NCBI GenBank assembly: GCA_963778375.1
Contig: CAVZTX010000003.1
Span: 1 to 64,000 of the forward strand
From: CAVZTX01 sp963778375
GTDB taxonomy: Bacteria; Chloroflexota; Ktedonobacteria; Ktedonobacterales; Ktedonobacteraceae
Direction of reading: 5' to 3'
Length of the DNA stretch: 64,000 bases
Part shown: piece by piece, positions 15,983 to 26,840 of the stretch
Position numbering within the stretch: position 1 is the stretch's first letter
Layout of the letters: each line of letters begins with the position of its first letter
Notes under the pieces: model-generated
Database searches by the model: none
What the model saw: only the letters and a program-made list of their open reading frames with translations
What the model was told of the DNA's origin: nothing
Made by a program: the position numbers and the translations under genes

Positions 15983-17302
15983 TTAAGGCAAGGAAGACTT
16001 CTTCTTTGTGAGACTCTTTCTTGCCAGTCCCGACAAATACCGGGCAAAATCTTTCACTGCTATCCAGGCAGGCCGGGGATCCTTTCTATCAAAATAATAA
16101 TAATGCATTGGCTTGAAGAAAGAAGCGCCAAAATCAAATACGGCTTTAGTTGGTGGTGCTATTCCTGGCCTACCACGTTCCTTCACTGTTGCTATCGTTG
16201 CGACGAGATCGTTCTGCAGGTCACGTAGCCACACCCCCTCACGGTAGCTCGTCACCATGTCGATCTTCTCTCCCCTTGCCCATTGATACAGCAAATAGGG
16301 GAAATCAACACCTGAACGTACAGCAAGCTCTGTTGATGCTGCCAGACGCGGATTAATCTCCATCAGATAGGGAACCCCGTTACTATCTCGCCGGAACTCG
16401 ATATGCGAGACTCCTTCCAGATCAATTTCGCGCACAAGGCGCTCGGCTTGATCACCAATATCGGGCGGCATGGCAATGCTCTGGCCAAGCACTGATTGGC
16501 CCCCCAATGGAGGCTGTGTGCGCTTCCCCCACTGGGCAAAACGCGCATAGATTGTACCGTTGGCATAGAGAAAAGTTAAGGACTCACGCCGACCAGAGAG
16601 GAACTGTTGGAAGAGCGTTGCGCCCCCGGATTTCGTCAATTCTTCAACTGCATAACGGGCCTCGTCAGGAGTTGTTACGAGCTGCGATGCTAGCCTGACT
16701 CCATGATGCTCGTCACCTATCCAGGACTCCACAGGTTTAATCACCGCCGGTAGCCCGATCTCGCACAGAGCGGCATCTACTTCGCTGACCGCCTTCACAC
16801 CAATGGCTCTAGGGATATGTATCCCCAGTTGTTTGGCAATACTGAGAGTTTGTGGTTTATTGACGGCAATTGCCAGAGCCGATTCTTTGGCCAAACCAAT
16901 ATGTACCCTTCGCTCCAGTCGCTCACGATGCCGACGTACCAATGCAATAGTTGCATCCGATGAGGTGATGAGGACACGTGTGCCAGTATGTTCTAGCACC
17001 TGCTCTAGATAGTGAAGATACTCATCCGTACCTTCACCTGCGGGGCAGATAAACGCTTGCTGGCACCAGAGTGATGAGAAGGTATGCTCCTTACCAGTAT
17101 TTCCCAGAGCCGCAACTCTCAGTCCTCTTTTACCGAGTGAACGCACGCTAGCAAGCGATTGTCGCAGTACAGCATCAAGCACCAAGGCATCATAGATTAC
17201 CTGCCGATCTTCATGCTGCATAGAATCGAGCTGCGGTTGGACAAATTCCGCAACTTGCAGAGGCGTCTTTCCTTCGATATGATTACCTAAAGAATCTTCC
17301 AT
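15983..17302 (-). CDS. ATP-grasp ligase
   Basis: A 439-residue protein with an ATP-grasp fold, which activates a carboxylate with ATP and joins it to an amine or thiol. Seen: an N-terminal Rossmann-like part (VRSLGKRGLRVAALGNTGKE), a central SIAKQLGIHIPRA helix, the ATP-binding PAVIKPVESW, GATLFQQFLSGRRES, and the metal-binding FRRDSNGVPYLMEINPRLAA near residue 325. This resembles CarB-like/carboxylate-amine ligases. The first 16 bases overlap the end of the deacetylase gene, so both are made from one mRNA. Substrate unknown; in this locus it might attach an amino acid or similar group to a sugar or lipid carrier, which is only inference. The C-terminus is basic and Lys-rich. Confidence 0.82.
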   Translation of the reverse strand: MEDSLGNHIEGKTPLQVAEFVQPQLDSMQHEDRQVIYDALVLDAVLRQSLASVRSLGKRGLRVAALGNTGKEHTFSSLWCQQAFICPAGEGTDEYLHYLEQVLEHTGTRVLITSSDATIALVRRHRERLERRVHIGLAKESALAIAVNKPQTLSIAKQLGIHIPRAIGVKAVSEVDAALCEIGLPAVIKPVESWIGDEHHGVRLASQLVTTPDEARYAVEELTKSGGATLFQQFLSGRRESLTFLYANGTIYARFAQWGKRTQPPLGGQSVLGQSIAMPPDIGDQAERLVREIDLEGVSHIEFRRDSNGVPYLMEINPRLAASTELAVRSGVDFPYLLYQWARGEKIDMVTSYREGVWLRDLQNDLVATIATVKERGRPGIAPPTKAVFDFGASFFKPMHYYYFDRKDPRPAWIAVKDFARYLSGLARKSLTKKKSSLP

Positions 17303-18375
17303 AATCTTTCCCTTATATTTACCGCAGACCGTCGTTTAGTGCGGCGTTCCTTCGCTTGTTCAACCCACTTCCATAGAGGAGAAAAGAAATGCCAGACGCC
17401 AGAGATTTCCGCCGCCATCACTAACCAATGGCGAGTAACATCACCCAAAACACGCGGGAGTTGATAGGGATCATTTTGTGCAGTAACGATGCCATTATTA
17501 GCCGTTACCGCCCAGGCGTAACCTGCTTGCCGAACTGCCTGCAAAGCTACATTACCAATGTGCTCATACTTTCCTACAGGATAGGCAAACGTTCGCACTG
17601 GATGACCTAACTGTTGCTCTAATATCTCTTTACACTTGCCTACTTCTTGCCTCACCTCTTCTGGACTTGAGAGGTAGGCGAGGATAGGATGATGCATTGT
17701 ATGCGCCCCAAATGAAACCCACCCGGTCTCTTCCATCTCATGTATCTCTTTCCACGTTAGTGGTCGGAATGCCTCCGATTTCGTGCTTACAGACACGGGC
17801 ACACCCAGCATTTTACGAATATTCACAAGGAATGCCTCACGTTCTGCAACTGAACCGGCATGACGTAGACGCTCATCGATTGTTTGCGTAAGCAATCCTC
17901 GCTCCTCTGCTCGTTTCAGGTGATAGGTATGCCCTTCAAGGGTTACATTTTCCACCTGCGCAAGATGCACGAGGCGCTGTCCCTCCAGCCACCAGAAGTA
18001 ATCACCACTTTCAACATAGCCCGGGATGAGAAAGATACTGATCGGCACATTCAACTCACACGCTAGCTCATAGGCATAAGTATAGTTATCGTAATACCCA
18101 TCGTCAAAGGTCAGCACCAGCGGTGGACGTTGGCCACGTCCTTTTTTGCTCTCTCCTACTGATGAATAGACTTCCTCGAGAGCTTCTTCAAGGTGGAGCA
18201 TACGATAGTGACGACGCAGATAGAGCAGGTGCCTACGCAGATCCCCTCCACTTGCACGATGGTAATTCAGTATAATCAGGCATGGCCCGAAACGTTGTCT
18301 CCACCAGCGTGCGAGCCTTACCAACCCACTGTAGTAGAAGCATGCGGCAACGAATATTCCCATCAGCCTGCGCAT
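17287..18375 (-). CDS. Polysaccharide deacetylase (NodB-like)
   Basis: A 362-residue carbohydrate esterase 4 type enzyme that removes N- or O-acetyl groups from polysaccharide. An N-terminal hydrophobic segment (about residues 5-20, GIFVAACFYYSGLV) probably anchors it. The NodB domain shows LIILNYHRASGG, the catalytic LVLTFDDGYYDNYTYAYEL (T-F-D-D, metal-binding Asp), FGAHTMHHPILAYLS (H-x3-H metal ligands), and FAYPVGKYEH. The start 18375 is chosen for GGAGGG nine bases upstream; a GTG at 18393 is in frame. It overlaps the ATP-grasp gene by 16 bases. Within an exopolysaccharide locus it probably trims nascent or finished polymer. Confidence 0.88.
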   Translation of the reverse strand: MRRLMGIFVAACFYYSGLVRLARWWRQRFGPCLIILNYHRASGGDLRRHLLYLRRHYRMLHLEEALEEVYSSVGESKKGRGQRPPLVLTFDDGYYDNYTYAYELACELNVPISIFLIPGYVESGDYFWWLEGQRLVHLAQVENVTLEGHTYHLKRAEERGLLTQTIDERLRHAGSVAEREAFLVNIRKMLGVPVSVSTKSEAFRPLTWKEIHEMEETGWVSFGAHTMHHPILAYLSSPEEVRQEVGKCKEILEQQLGHPVRTFAYPVGKYEHIGNVALQAVRQAGYAWAVTANNGIVTAQNDPYQLPRVLGDVTRHWLVMAAEISGVWHFFSPLWKWVEQAKERRTKRRSAVNIRERLWKIL

Positions 18376-18628
18376 AATGAGTCCCTCCCTCACAAGGACT
18401 ATACTGCTCGTTGGTGATGATAGGATGTTGATGCCGGTAGAGATGCGGGTGATACTCTACAATGCTGGTGCAGAGATACAATACGATTCCTCCCAGATAT
18501 GCTTAGATCGATAGTTATTGGGTGCGAGAGTCAAACGTACACCTTAAATAGCATTTTTTAACCGATTTTACATCCCGTTCTTAATCTTTCCTTCATGTGC
18601 CTATGCTATACTATCTCGGTAACTTTAC

Positions 18629-19576
18629 ATGTCTATTCTGCCAAATCTCTATTTTCGGAGCATTATTGTGGATAAGCCATATAACACGTATCGTCAACAA
18701 CAAGAAGAGGTGAATGCCTACTTTCACGCTCGATCATCGTACTGGAAAGACATCTACAGAGGAAATAGCCTTTCTGCCGAGATTTATCGGCAGCGCCAGG
18801 CTGCCGCACTTGCCTGGGTCGATGAGCTTGCCCTACCACCGGACTCTCGTGTACTGGAAATCGGTTGCGGGGCAGGCTTTCTCTCAGTCGCGCTTGCCCA
18901 GCGTGGCTTGCGCGTTCATGCTATTGATGCTGCTGAAGCCATGGTAGAATTGACTCGTGAGCATGCCCAGGAAGTTGGAGTCATCGGACAAGTTTCGGTG
19001 GACATCGGTGATGTTTACAAATTGGCCTTCGCACATGGCTCTTTTGACCTGGTAATCGCACTTGGTGTCATCCCCTGGCTGGCACATCCAGAGCTAGCGA
19101 TCTGCGAGATGGCCCGCGTAACTCGATCCGAGGGTTACATCCTGGTTACAGCCGACAATAAGGAACGTCTTGACAACCTTCTTGACCCAATACTAAATCC
19201 AGTGATAGTGCCGATTAGAAGATGGATCGGAGGTAAGCTCAAACAAATTGGGCTACATCACCAATCGTCGAAGAGTACGGAGGCAACCTATCACACGCCC
19301 CACTTTATCAACCGGACTCTGGCGAGCGCCGGACTCATGAAGATCAAAGGCATGACAATCGGGTTTGGCCCATTCACCTTCTTGCGGCGCAAAGTCTTCT
19401 CAGACTCCCGAGGTATTGCACTCCACCAGCGGTTGCAGAGCCTTGCTGATTGTAATGTCCCCTTCTTGCGCTCCACCGGTGCACATTATCTGATTCTCAC
19501 AAGAAAATCGGTCTCTCCTGCTGCTGAAGGATCAACAAGCGCAACTTTCAACCCTGGTACCGCAAAAGCGTTATGA
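18629..19576 (+). CDS. Class I SAM-dependent methyltransferase
   Basis: A 315-residue methyltransferase. The SAM-binding motif I is VLEIGCGAGFLSVALAQRG near residue 75, followed by an acidic strand end (VHAIDAAEAMVEL), VSVDIGDVYKLAF, FDLVIALGVIPWL and EGYILVTADN. It has a C-terminal extension of about 100 residues rich in basic and aromatic residues. Target unknown; its place among polysaccharide genes suggests methylation of a sugar or lipid-linked intermediate. A TATACT box lies about 20 bases upstream of the ATG; no clear ribosome site was seen, and GTG 18668 is a possible later start. It converges on murI with ten bases between the stops. Confidence 0.82.
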   Translation: MSILPNLYFRSIIVDKPYNTYRQQQEEVNAYFHARSSYWKDIYRGNSLSAEIYRQRQAAALAWVDELALPPDSRVLEIGCGAGFLSVALAQRGLRVHAIDAAEAMVELTREHAQEVGVIGQVSVDIGDVYKLAFAHGSFDLVIALGVIPWLAHPELAICEMARVTRSEGYILVTADNKERLDNLLDPILNPVIVPIRRWIGGKLKQIGLHHQSSKSTEATYHTPHFINRTLASAGLMKIKGMTIGFGPFTFLRRKVFSDSRGIALHQRLQSLADCNVPFLRSTGAHYLILTRKSVSPAAEGSTSATFNPGTAKAL

Positions 19577-19586
19577 CCATGCTCGA

Positions 19587-20453
19587 CTACAAATTGCTCC
19601 CGGAGGGTTCTCTTTCTGGCTGGATTTGCTGAGCAAAGACGGGGTAGCCGAGCAACTGGCTAGAAATCTGGCTAAAAGTGCGAGGATCACCACTACACCA
19701 CAACTGAAGCTTTCCATAAGCGGGATACTTTGGATGAACGGGACGTATCAATGCTTCTGCATCCAGAACTGAATGTGTGCAACGTGCTATAGCTAATGCG
19801 TTATCAATGACCTGAACATTGTGCCCGGCAATGCGTTCAATCACAGAACGCAACACTGGAAAATGTGTGCAGCCTAACACAATGACATCAACATTTTCTT
19901 TCAGTAAGGGCTGTAGCGCTTGCCTTACCGTTCCTTCCACGATAGGGCCATCAATTTCTCCCTGTTCAACCAGTGTAACAAGCTCTGGGCAGCCAATAGC
20001 AAATGTCTGCATACCATCAGTAAAGTCATCTATCAGTTGACGCAAGTAGAGAGATTTAACCGTCTGATTTGTAGCAGCAATGCCAATTCGTCCTGTTTTA
20101 GTAGCGCATGCAGCTAACTCCACGGCTGGCGCAATTCCTACAAAAGGAACCGAGAAGGTACTGCGTAACGTATTGAGTGCTGCTAATGAAGCAGTATTGC
20201 ATGCAACAACGATAAGTTTCACTTCCTGCTCGATGAGAAAACGGTTGGCCTGGATCGACAGCTTGCTGATTTCAGCATCATTCCGCATGCCATAGGGGCA
20301 GTTAGCAGTATCACCGAAGTAGATGAAGTTCTCGTGCGGTAACTCCTTGCGCAGAGCTGAGAGAATGGTTAATCCTCCTACACCCGAATCAAAAACCCCA
20401 ATAGGAGCCTCAGCTCTTCCATTTAACCCAGATCTCTCATCCGATAAGTTCAC
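19587..20453 (-). CDS. murI: Glutamate racemase
   Basis: MurI interconverts L- and D-glutamate for peptidoglycan. The 288-residue protein shows PIGVFDSGVGGLTILSAL, NFIYFGDTANCPYG, the first catalytic Cys in VVACNTASLAAL and the second in VIVLGCTHFPVL, in the usual places. The start is GTG 20453 with GGAGGA about nine bases upstream. The family is normally 260-290 residues, so it is complete. It lies inside the polysaccharide locus but is a cell-wall housekeeping gene; no partner gene is adjacent on its strand. Confidence 0.93.
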   Translation of the reverse strand: MNLSDERSGLNGRAEAPIGVFDSGVGGLTILSALRKELPHENFIYFGDTANCPYGMRNDAEISKLSIQANRFLIEQEVKLIVVACNTASLAALNTLRSTFSVPFVGIAPAVELAACATKTGRIGIAATNQTVKSLYLRQLIDDFTDGMQTFAIGCPELVTLVEQGEIDGPIVEGTVRQALQPLLKENVDVIVLGCTHFPVLRSVIERIAGHNVQVIDNALAIARCTHSVLDAEALIRPVHPKYPAYGKLQLWCSGDPRTFSQISSQLLGYPVFAQQIQPEREPSGSNL

Positions 20454-20521
20454 AGAGGCATCCTCCTAAGAACGTGCTTTCCTATCAGTTACGGCAAATT
20501 AAAGATGATTGCTCCTAATGT

Positions 20522-22283
20522 TCACTGCTTCAAAATTTGAGGATTCACCAGAGCATTCATTATATGTGTCATCAAATTCTGGATAGCAGGGATCACAGGA
20601 TTCTGGCTGGCACATAAGTCGTCCACCTGGTATCGATAGCTGTCAAGTGCAATTGTCCAATAGATAGAACCGGTAGCAAAGACCATCGCATCTGATGGAG
20701 CGATATAATAGGTAGTATTACTTAAGTCAGGTGCGATGGCACCTGAGGCGGTATCCGAGCTTTGCGTATGTGTTGTACCAAGTACCTGGAGACCTTGAGG
20801 CGTGGCACCATTATTGTAGACGCGATCCCACTCATATCCCACCAGGTCGCAGCCATATTTCTGCCCCGCTTGCAGCCCTGTTCCGTTCAACAACGGAGAT
20901 GTTGCCTGAGAATCGACTTCCCACGAAAAACCTTGCCGCACATGCGTCAGGTCAGAAAACATGATGCCGATCAGTGCATTTTCCGGACGATGAAGTACAG
21001 GATCACGCCACTCAGAAGTTATACGCGTATTGTCTCTACCATAGAATGGGTCAAGTGCTAGGTCACTGATTGATGTTCCTACTTTATAACAGACAACTGT
21101 TCGATCTGGCACTCCTGAACTATCTGGCTCAAAGCGCATTTGCCAATAAGCGGCATCCGCTCCTAAAAATGCAAGACCCACGCCATGATCGCGTGCACTC
21201 TCTACTCCATCACGCATTTCTTTTGTCCAGTATTCGTCATGGCCAAGAGAAAGATAAGCCTTATGCTTTAGCAACTGTGAAGGATTCTGATGTAAATCAA
21301 CGCTGCTTATGTAAGAAAGGTCATAACCCTGGCGTTCCATCCAACGGATGGCGTTCACCTCATAAAGTAGAACATTTCCCGATCCTGTTGCCTCTGAATA
21401 AGGCCGATCAAATGATACCTTGACAGCCCTCGATGTGCTATTCTGCTCTGAAGAAGATGCATTGTTATTCCCATCAGATTCATACAAGCTGTATCCTCCC
21501 CACGTATTATATGCCTGATCCGTTGTATTTGGTGTAACCGCGACATAAGTGGATGAAAAATTACCCCTTAACATCAAATGTAGCATACGTCTGCATCGCA
21601 TTTGCATCAGTAAACTTAGCCAGATAGACCCCAGTGACCCAATTTGATGGAACTGTAGTTGTATAAGATGGATGCCAGTTGGCCTCAACAAGCCCAATTT
21701 TTCTATTCACATAACAGGTATTGCAGCCGACAAGCTGATGATTGAGCGCATCATAGTAGCCCTGTGCACGACCAATCAGATCGTTGAATGAAGCTATGAG
21801 GCGACCACCATCACCACCATACCATCCCAATCGATAGATATCGATGGAATAATGCATACCCTGAACTTGTGTACTGACATAGAAGGAGAGTTTCTGCCCT
21901 GCTTGTACAGATGTCGCACTGGCATATGCCTGAATTTGGATAGTGGCCGCTTTTCTAGTGGGTATAATCCAACTCGTTGTACCCGGTTGAGCATTCTCAC
22001 GTGCGATCACGTTGCCTGTAGCGCTTATAGTCGGAGTTGGTGGCACAGTATCTGTACTTACACTTCCACTACCTGCCTGAGAAAATAGAGCAGGGCCAAA
22101 TAACAGTAGACTTACTGCACCCGCAACCACCACAAAAAATATTGTAACGCTCACAATAATTCGTAGTTTCAAGCCAATACCTCTAGAGAGCCTCATGAAC
22201 CATGGTAAAAAGTATAGCAGGGCAAAGAACAAAAGCCCTTTCCACATCAGAATAGCATCCAAATGTACTAATCCGATGTTCAT
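20522..22283 (-). pseudogene. Membrane-anchored N,N-dimethylformamidase beta-subunit-like protein, one frame break
   Basis: Two overlapping minus-strand frames form one protein of about 586 residues. The first (22283 to 21561) has two hydrophobic helices (about residues 14-31 and 39-62), a Thr/Ser/Pro linker and a beta-rich domain (VQAGQKLSFYVSTQ, IYRLGWYGGDGG). It ends ATFDVKG-stop at GGGGTAATTTTTC; the second frame continues GNFSSTYVAVTPNTTDQAYN, TWGGYSLYE, HKAYLSLGHDEYWTKEMRDG and GLAFLGADAAYWQMRF. This is the C-terminal domain family named after the N,N-dimethylformamidase large subunit, found in many uncharacterised extracellular proteins. The break sits beside G4/T5 runs near 21563. Anchored outside the cell and beside polysaccharide genes; its substrate is not predicted. 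Confidence 0.72.
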
Positions 22284-22541
22284 CGAGGTAAAGAATCAGT
22301 GACACTGGCTAGAAAATAGTGCAGAAATGTTCCTTTTCTCAAAAAGCAATTTCTTGAGGAAGAGAAACATATACCAGGGCACTACTTTCGCAACGACATC
22401 TCCACTTTGTCAACAACCAGATATTTATAGGAAAGGCGGTAATCTTGAGAAGGTACGGTAGATACATATGTGCAATAGGCTACTTTGATAGATTGTACCT
22501 GACATATATGGGGGAAACTAAACTATTAAGGATGGGTTCAG
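22284..22541. other. Gap between divergent genes, nothing recognised
   Basis: This 258-base AT-rich stretch separates the DMFA-like gene (left) from the Wzc-like gene (right) and must hold their promoters. I see no clear -35/-10 pair, terminator or conserved RNA in it. Confidence 0.3.
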
Positions 22542-23986
22542 ATGCAGAGTCCTTTAAGTCGCTATATAACGCTCGCTAGACGCTGGGCGTGGATGATTAT
22601 ACTTGGAATAGTCATATGTGGTGGTGGAACATACATCGCCAGTAAGCTTATACGTCCTGTTTATCAATCTTCTGCTTTCATCATTCTTATTATGGGTTCG
22701 TCTACTACATCACCCTATGATAGTACCTCCGCCAGTTTAGCAGCATTACCAACATACGCTTCACTAATCACAAACCCTGTAGTGCTTAATCCGGTTCTGG
22801 CAGAGCATAAGGGATTAACACTAGACCAGCTTAATAATATGCTCGCGGTGAAACCTCAATCTAATACGCAGGTTATCGAAGTGGATGTCAAGAATACCAA
22901 TCCACAATTGGCAACACAGATTGCTAATGATGTAAGTCACAGCTTTGCAAATTACGTCAATACGCAACTTCCGGCTAATGTGCAAGTTCTACCTGCCCAG
23001 CTACCTACACTTCCTGTAAGTCCCAAGCCATTACCAAATGCAGCGCTTGGTGCATTAGTAGGTCTTGGCCTTGCATTGCTTTGATTGTTATTTTTGAATG
23101 GATCGATGATCGCCCATCAAGCCCCGAAGAAATTCAAGAATTGTTAGGTATGGAGATACTGGTAAACCTTCCTCGATTATCACGTAAACAATATATGAAG
23201 CCAATTGAGGAGATACCAGCCCTGGCAGAAGGATGTCGCAAATTATGCGCTAATCTGAACGTCGTACAGAGAAATAATCCCTTTAAGCTGGTAATGATCA
23301 CCAGCGCACGATCGGGTGAAGGGAAAAGCAGCATCGCCAGCGACCTCGCTGCTTTTCTGGCGATGACGGGGAACGCACGCTTCAGTCGACGCCAACTTAC
23401 ATAGTTCAGCATTAGATTCGCACTTTGACATCAAAACACCTGCAGAACTTGCAAGCGGGCTTGTAGTAACCTGGAAGAGATTGAAAACCACCTGAACGGT
23501 CAGCCAACAACTATTCCGAACTTGTTTATTGTGACAGCAGGCGTACTTGACTTGCGCGTTCTGACAGCGGGAGCACTCGCTTCTGCCTCTACAGACTTGC
23601 TACAGTCTTCCTGGGTTGACCAACTCTTTGAACATTTTAAAAAGGCACCATTCGATTATGTCATTTTCGATACTCCTCCGTTGCTTTCTGCAGCCGAGAC
23701 ACAAATTTTGGCATCGTATGTACATACCGCGTTGCTGGTCATTGACGCGTCTAAAACGCCTCGCCAGCCATTAATACAGGCAAAGCGAGCATTGAATAGA
23801 ACACATACGAGAATACTTGGCGTTGTTCTCAATAAGAGCCTCTGGCCATCTCAATTAGACTCTGACACAGCTGATCGGTATCGCAACCGGATTAGAACAC
23901 ATACCACTTCGAGCATACTTTCCCCTGAGATACCTCTTTCAGGCAATGGGCATGAGTCAGCAAATGGCAAGGGGATCCGAATATGA
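22542..23986 (+). pseudogene. Wzc-like polysaccharide co-polymerase / BY-kinase, frame-disrupted
   Basis: Wzc/CapAB-type proteins set polysaccharide chain length and act as tyrosine autokinases at the inner membrane. Residues 1-180 (frame one) give a Wzz domain: RRWAWMIILGIVICGGGTYI as first helix, a periplasmic part and a PNAALGALVGLGLAL second helix. After a break near 23083 come IVIFEWIDDRPSSPEEIQ and a kinase domain with Walker A in VMITSARSGEGKSSIASDLA; further breaks near 23380 and 23480; then FDYVIFDTPPLLSAAETQI (Walker B) and ILGVVLNKS. The expected total is about 480 residues. The C-terminal tail has only one Tyr, so the usual Tyr cluster is missing or lost by a frame error. Confidence 0.8.
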
Positions 23987-24072
23987 CAGTCACATTGCCT
24001 CTTCGGCGAAACCCCGAAAATGAAAACAAATGATCTTACACCTTCATGGGGTATTGATATAAGGAGCAATCA

Positions 24073-25388
24073 ATGGAGAAGGAGCGGGTATTTAGCACAC
24101 TACGAGAAGGGATCTCTGCACGGTCCCTACATGTGGGAATTATCGGCCTTGGCTATGTAGGACTACCACTCGCGACTACATTCGCGGAAGCAGGCTTTCA
24201 TGTTACAGGTATTGATGTAGATCAGCAAAAAGTTGATGCGGCTAATCGCGGTGAAAGCTATATTCCCGATATTGCGAGCAGCACACTACAGTCACTCATT
24301 GATACAAAACGCATTGATTTTACCACTGATTTTGCCGTGCTAGACGATATCGATGCGGTAAGCATCTGTGTTCCTACTCCACTGCGGAAGACACGAGACC
24401 CTGATATCTCGTATATCATCTCAGCGATACAACAGGTACGAGCACATTTGCATCCTGGGCAACTCATTGTACTGGAAAGTACAACGTATCCTGGTACGAC
24501 CGATGAAGTCCTGCTGCCAGAGCTGGAGTCGAGCGGTCTGAAAGTGGGTATTGACTTTTTCCTGGCTTTTTCACCAGAGCGCATCGACCCAGGTAATCCC
24601 GACTTCGAGACACGCAATACACCAAAAGTTGTCGGTGGCATCACACCTGCATGTACGGAACTAGCACAAGCCTTCTATGGAGCAGCAATTGAGAAGGTCG
24701 TGCCAGTCTCCTCTCCTCGCGTCGCAGAGATGACGAAGTTGCTAGAGAATACATTTCGTGCCGTTAACATCGGGCTGGTAAACGAAATCGCCATTATTTG
24801 CGAAAAACTTTCCATTGATGTATGGGAAGTTATTGATGCGGCGGCAACGAAACCCTTTGGTTTCATGCGTTTTCTACCAGGCCCAGGACTGGTGGACATT
24901 GCATTCCAGTTGATCCTCATTATCTTTCCTGGAAACTCAAAACCCTTGATTACACAGCCCGTTTTATTGAACTCGCCGCTGAAATCAACAGCAGCATGCC
25001 ACATTATGTCGTGAATAAGATCAGCGAAGCACTGAACGAACAACGCCGCAGTTTCAATGGTGCGACCGTGCTTGTGCTGGGTGTCGCATATAAACGCAAT
25101 GTAGGTGATATGCGTGAATCGCCCGCCATTGACATTATTCAGGATCTGATGGCTCGTAAAGCAGTAGTGCTCTATAACGACGAGTATGTACCATCTCTGG
25201 CAGTTCGCGGCACGATACTACATTCACAAACTCTGAGTAGCGGCTTGCTGCAGGCGGCAGACTGTGTAGTCATTGTCACAGACCATAGTTATTATGATGT
25301 TCCCTGGATTATCCGCGAGGCACGCTGCATTGTAGATACACGCAATATGACACAGGGTCACAACGATGAAAAAATTTTCCGGCTCTGA
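24073..25388 (+). pseudogene. Nucleotide-sugar (UDP-GlcNAc type) 6-dehydrogenase, one frame break
   Basis: This enzyme oxidises C6 of a UDP-sugar twice to the uronic acid. Seen in frame one: VGIIGLGYVGLPLATTFAEA (NAD binding), VSICVPTPL, VLESTTYPGTTDE and LAFSPERIDPGN, the signature of the WbpA/WbpO branch (UDP-GlcNAc or UDP-GalNAc) and not of UDP-glucose dehydrogenase. Near 24890 one base is missing; the next frame carries GGHCIPVDPHYLSWK with the catalytic Cys and then ALNEQRRSFNGATVLVLGVA and VGDMRESPA. Joined length is about 438 residues, as expected. It would start a UDP-diacetamido-uronic acid route. A 23-A run follows its stop. Confidence 0.85.
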
Positions 25389-25410
25389 AAAAAAAAAAAA
25401 AAAAAAAAAA
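25388..25410 (+). repeat. Poly(A) tract of 23 bases
   Basis: The stop codon of the dehydrogenase gene (TGA) runs directly into 23 consecutive A. Such a run is unusual in DNA of this composition. It may be a hypermutable tract, an intergenic remnant, or an assembly artefact; its true length is uncertain with any sequencing method. Confidence 0.85.
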
Positions 25411-25431
25411 TTTGAAAAGGTTTTATAACAC

Positions 25432-26840
25432 ATGTCGCGGTCTAATGGGGCTTTAAGCAATACCAGTGCACATCTGATAGCAGTGCATCTGAAAAGTGCA
25501 AATAAACAAATTTTTCGGGCATTGATGAGTATTGCCTCCGCTACCCTGTTAGTCCGTGTGTTCGGTATGCTCAATCAGATTATTGTTACCCAACGATTTG
25601 GAGCGGGGGCAATAAGGGATGCATACTTTGTTGCCTCGGCATTGCCTACACTCATAGCTTCATTGGGAGCTAGCGCTATTGAGTCTTCGGGTCATTCCGG
25701 CCTATGCAAAAGTGCGTCACCGAAAAGAGCAGGCTTCCATACTTTTCAGTACACTGCTCAATCTCATACTTCTCGTTTCCGCCTTGCTGACGGTGCTCCT
25801 ATTGATTTTTCGTCGTCAGATGATTTTCATTTCGGCCCCAGCATTGGATTCATTCGGGCAGAAACTTGCTGTAAACCTGACACCGTTCGACTCCCAGCAT
25901 CGTGCTAATGGTGGGAATAGCTTTGCTGGAAGACGTGCTTAATACAGAAGGGGCAGTTCGGTTCGCCTGCATATGCCGAACTACTAGTACCACTCGCCAC
26001 TGCTATACTTGTATTCACATTAGGTGGACCACAGGGTGTAGTCATCCTCTGCATAGGAACCATTGTAGGACTTTGCCTTCATGTTTGCGTGCAATCCTCC
26101 GCGTACGACGCGCAGGCACGAACTTATCGATGGACGTGATAGATTTGCGCAATCCCTGCGATCAACAACATTTTGGTAGAAGTCTGTGTAGCACTTCTCG
26201 GCGCATTAATCAGTCAGGCAAGTCCATTAGATGATCAGATATTTGCCTCTTATCTTTCTGCCGGCAGTATCTCTTCCATTATTACGCGCTCAAACTCATA
26301 AGTTTTCTGTCGGTGTAATTTTTGCCTCCGCCTGGATGTGCCGTCCTGCCTTATATTCACGGCAAGCTGCCATAAATGATATGAAGGCCTTCAAGGAAAC
26401 GCTACGCCTCTATTTGTGGGCGGTAGGCGCTGGAAACATCCCGTTATTATAGCGCTGATACCGACTGTATATCCGCTGGTGCAAATCCTCTTTCAATGGG
26501 GAGCCTTCACTGCTGAAGATTCCAATCGTACTGCGTCGATATTGATCGGCTTTATCGTGGGCCGGACGCCTATGGCGTTGGCTTTAGTAGAGCCAGGGCA
26601 TTTAGCGCCTCCGAAGACCAGGGTGCTAATGGGAGTTACGGCATTCAGTATATTTGCTAATGCATTCTTTGACTATATTTTTTCTCGCCTTTGGCAGGGG
26701 ATTGGCATTGCCGTGGCTACCTCGGCCGTCTACTTTTGCACTATGTGCATCCTGTTCTATGTACTACAATGCAGGATTGGCAAGCTCAATCTACTCACAC
26801 CTCCATCTGAACTGTCAAATGTCCTGGAGAAGATAGGCCT
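25432..26840 (+). pseudogene. MurJ/MviN-like lipid-linked sugar flippase, frame-disrupted
   Basis: MurJ-type proteins (14 helices) flip undecaprenyl-linked intermediates across the membrane. From ATG 25432: ALMSIASATLLVRVFGMLNQ, then IIVTQRFGAGAIRDAYFVAS, ALPTLIASLGAS, a break near 25683, then LRVIPAYAKVRHR and several hydrophobic stretches in alternating frames (breaks near 25880, 26100, 26290 and 26430), including FSRQAAINDMKAFKETLR-type sequence near 26370 and AFTAEDSNRTASILIGF near 26510, which are MurJ hallmarks. The last open frame starts before 26416 and continues without stop past the end of the flippase region into polymerase-like helices. In this locus it probably exports the repeat unit (role of Wzx). 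Confidence 0.75.
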
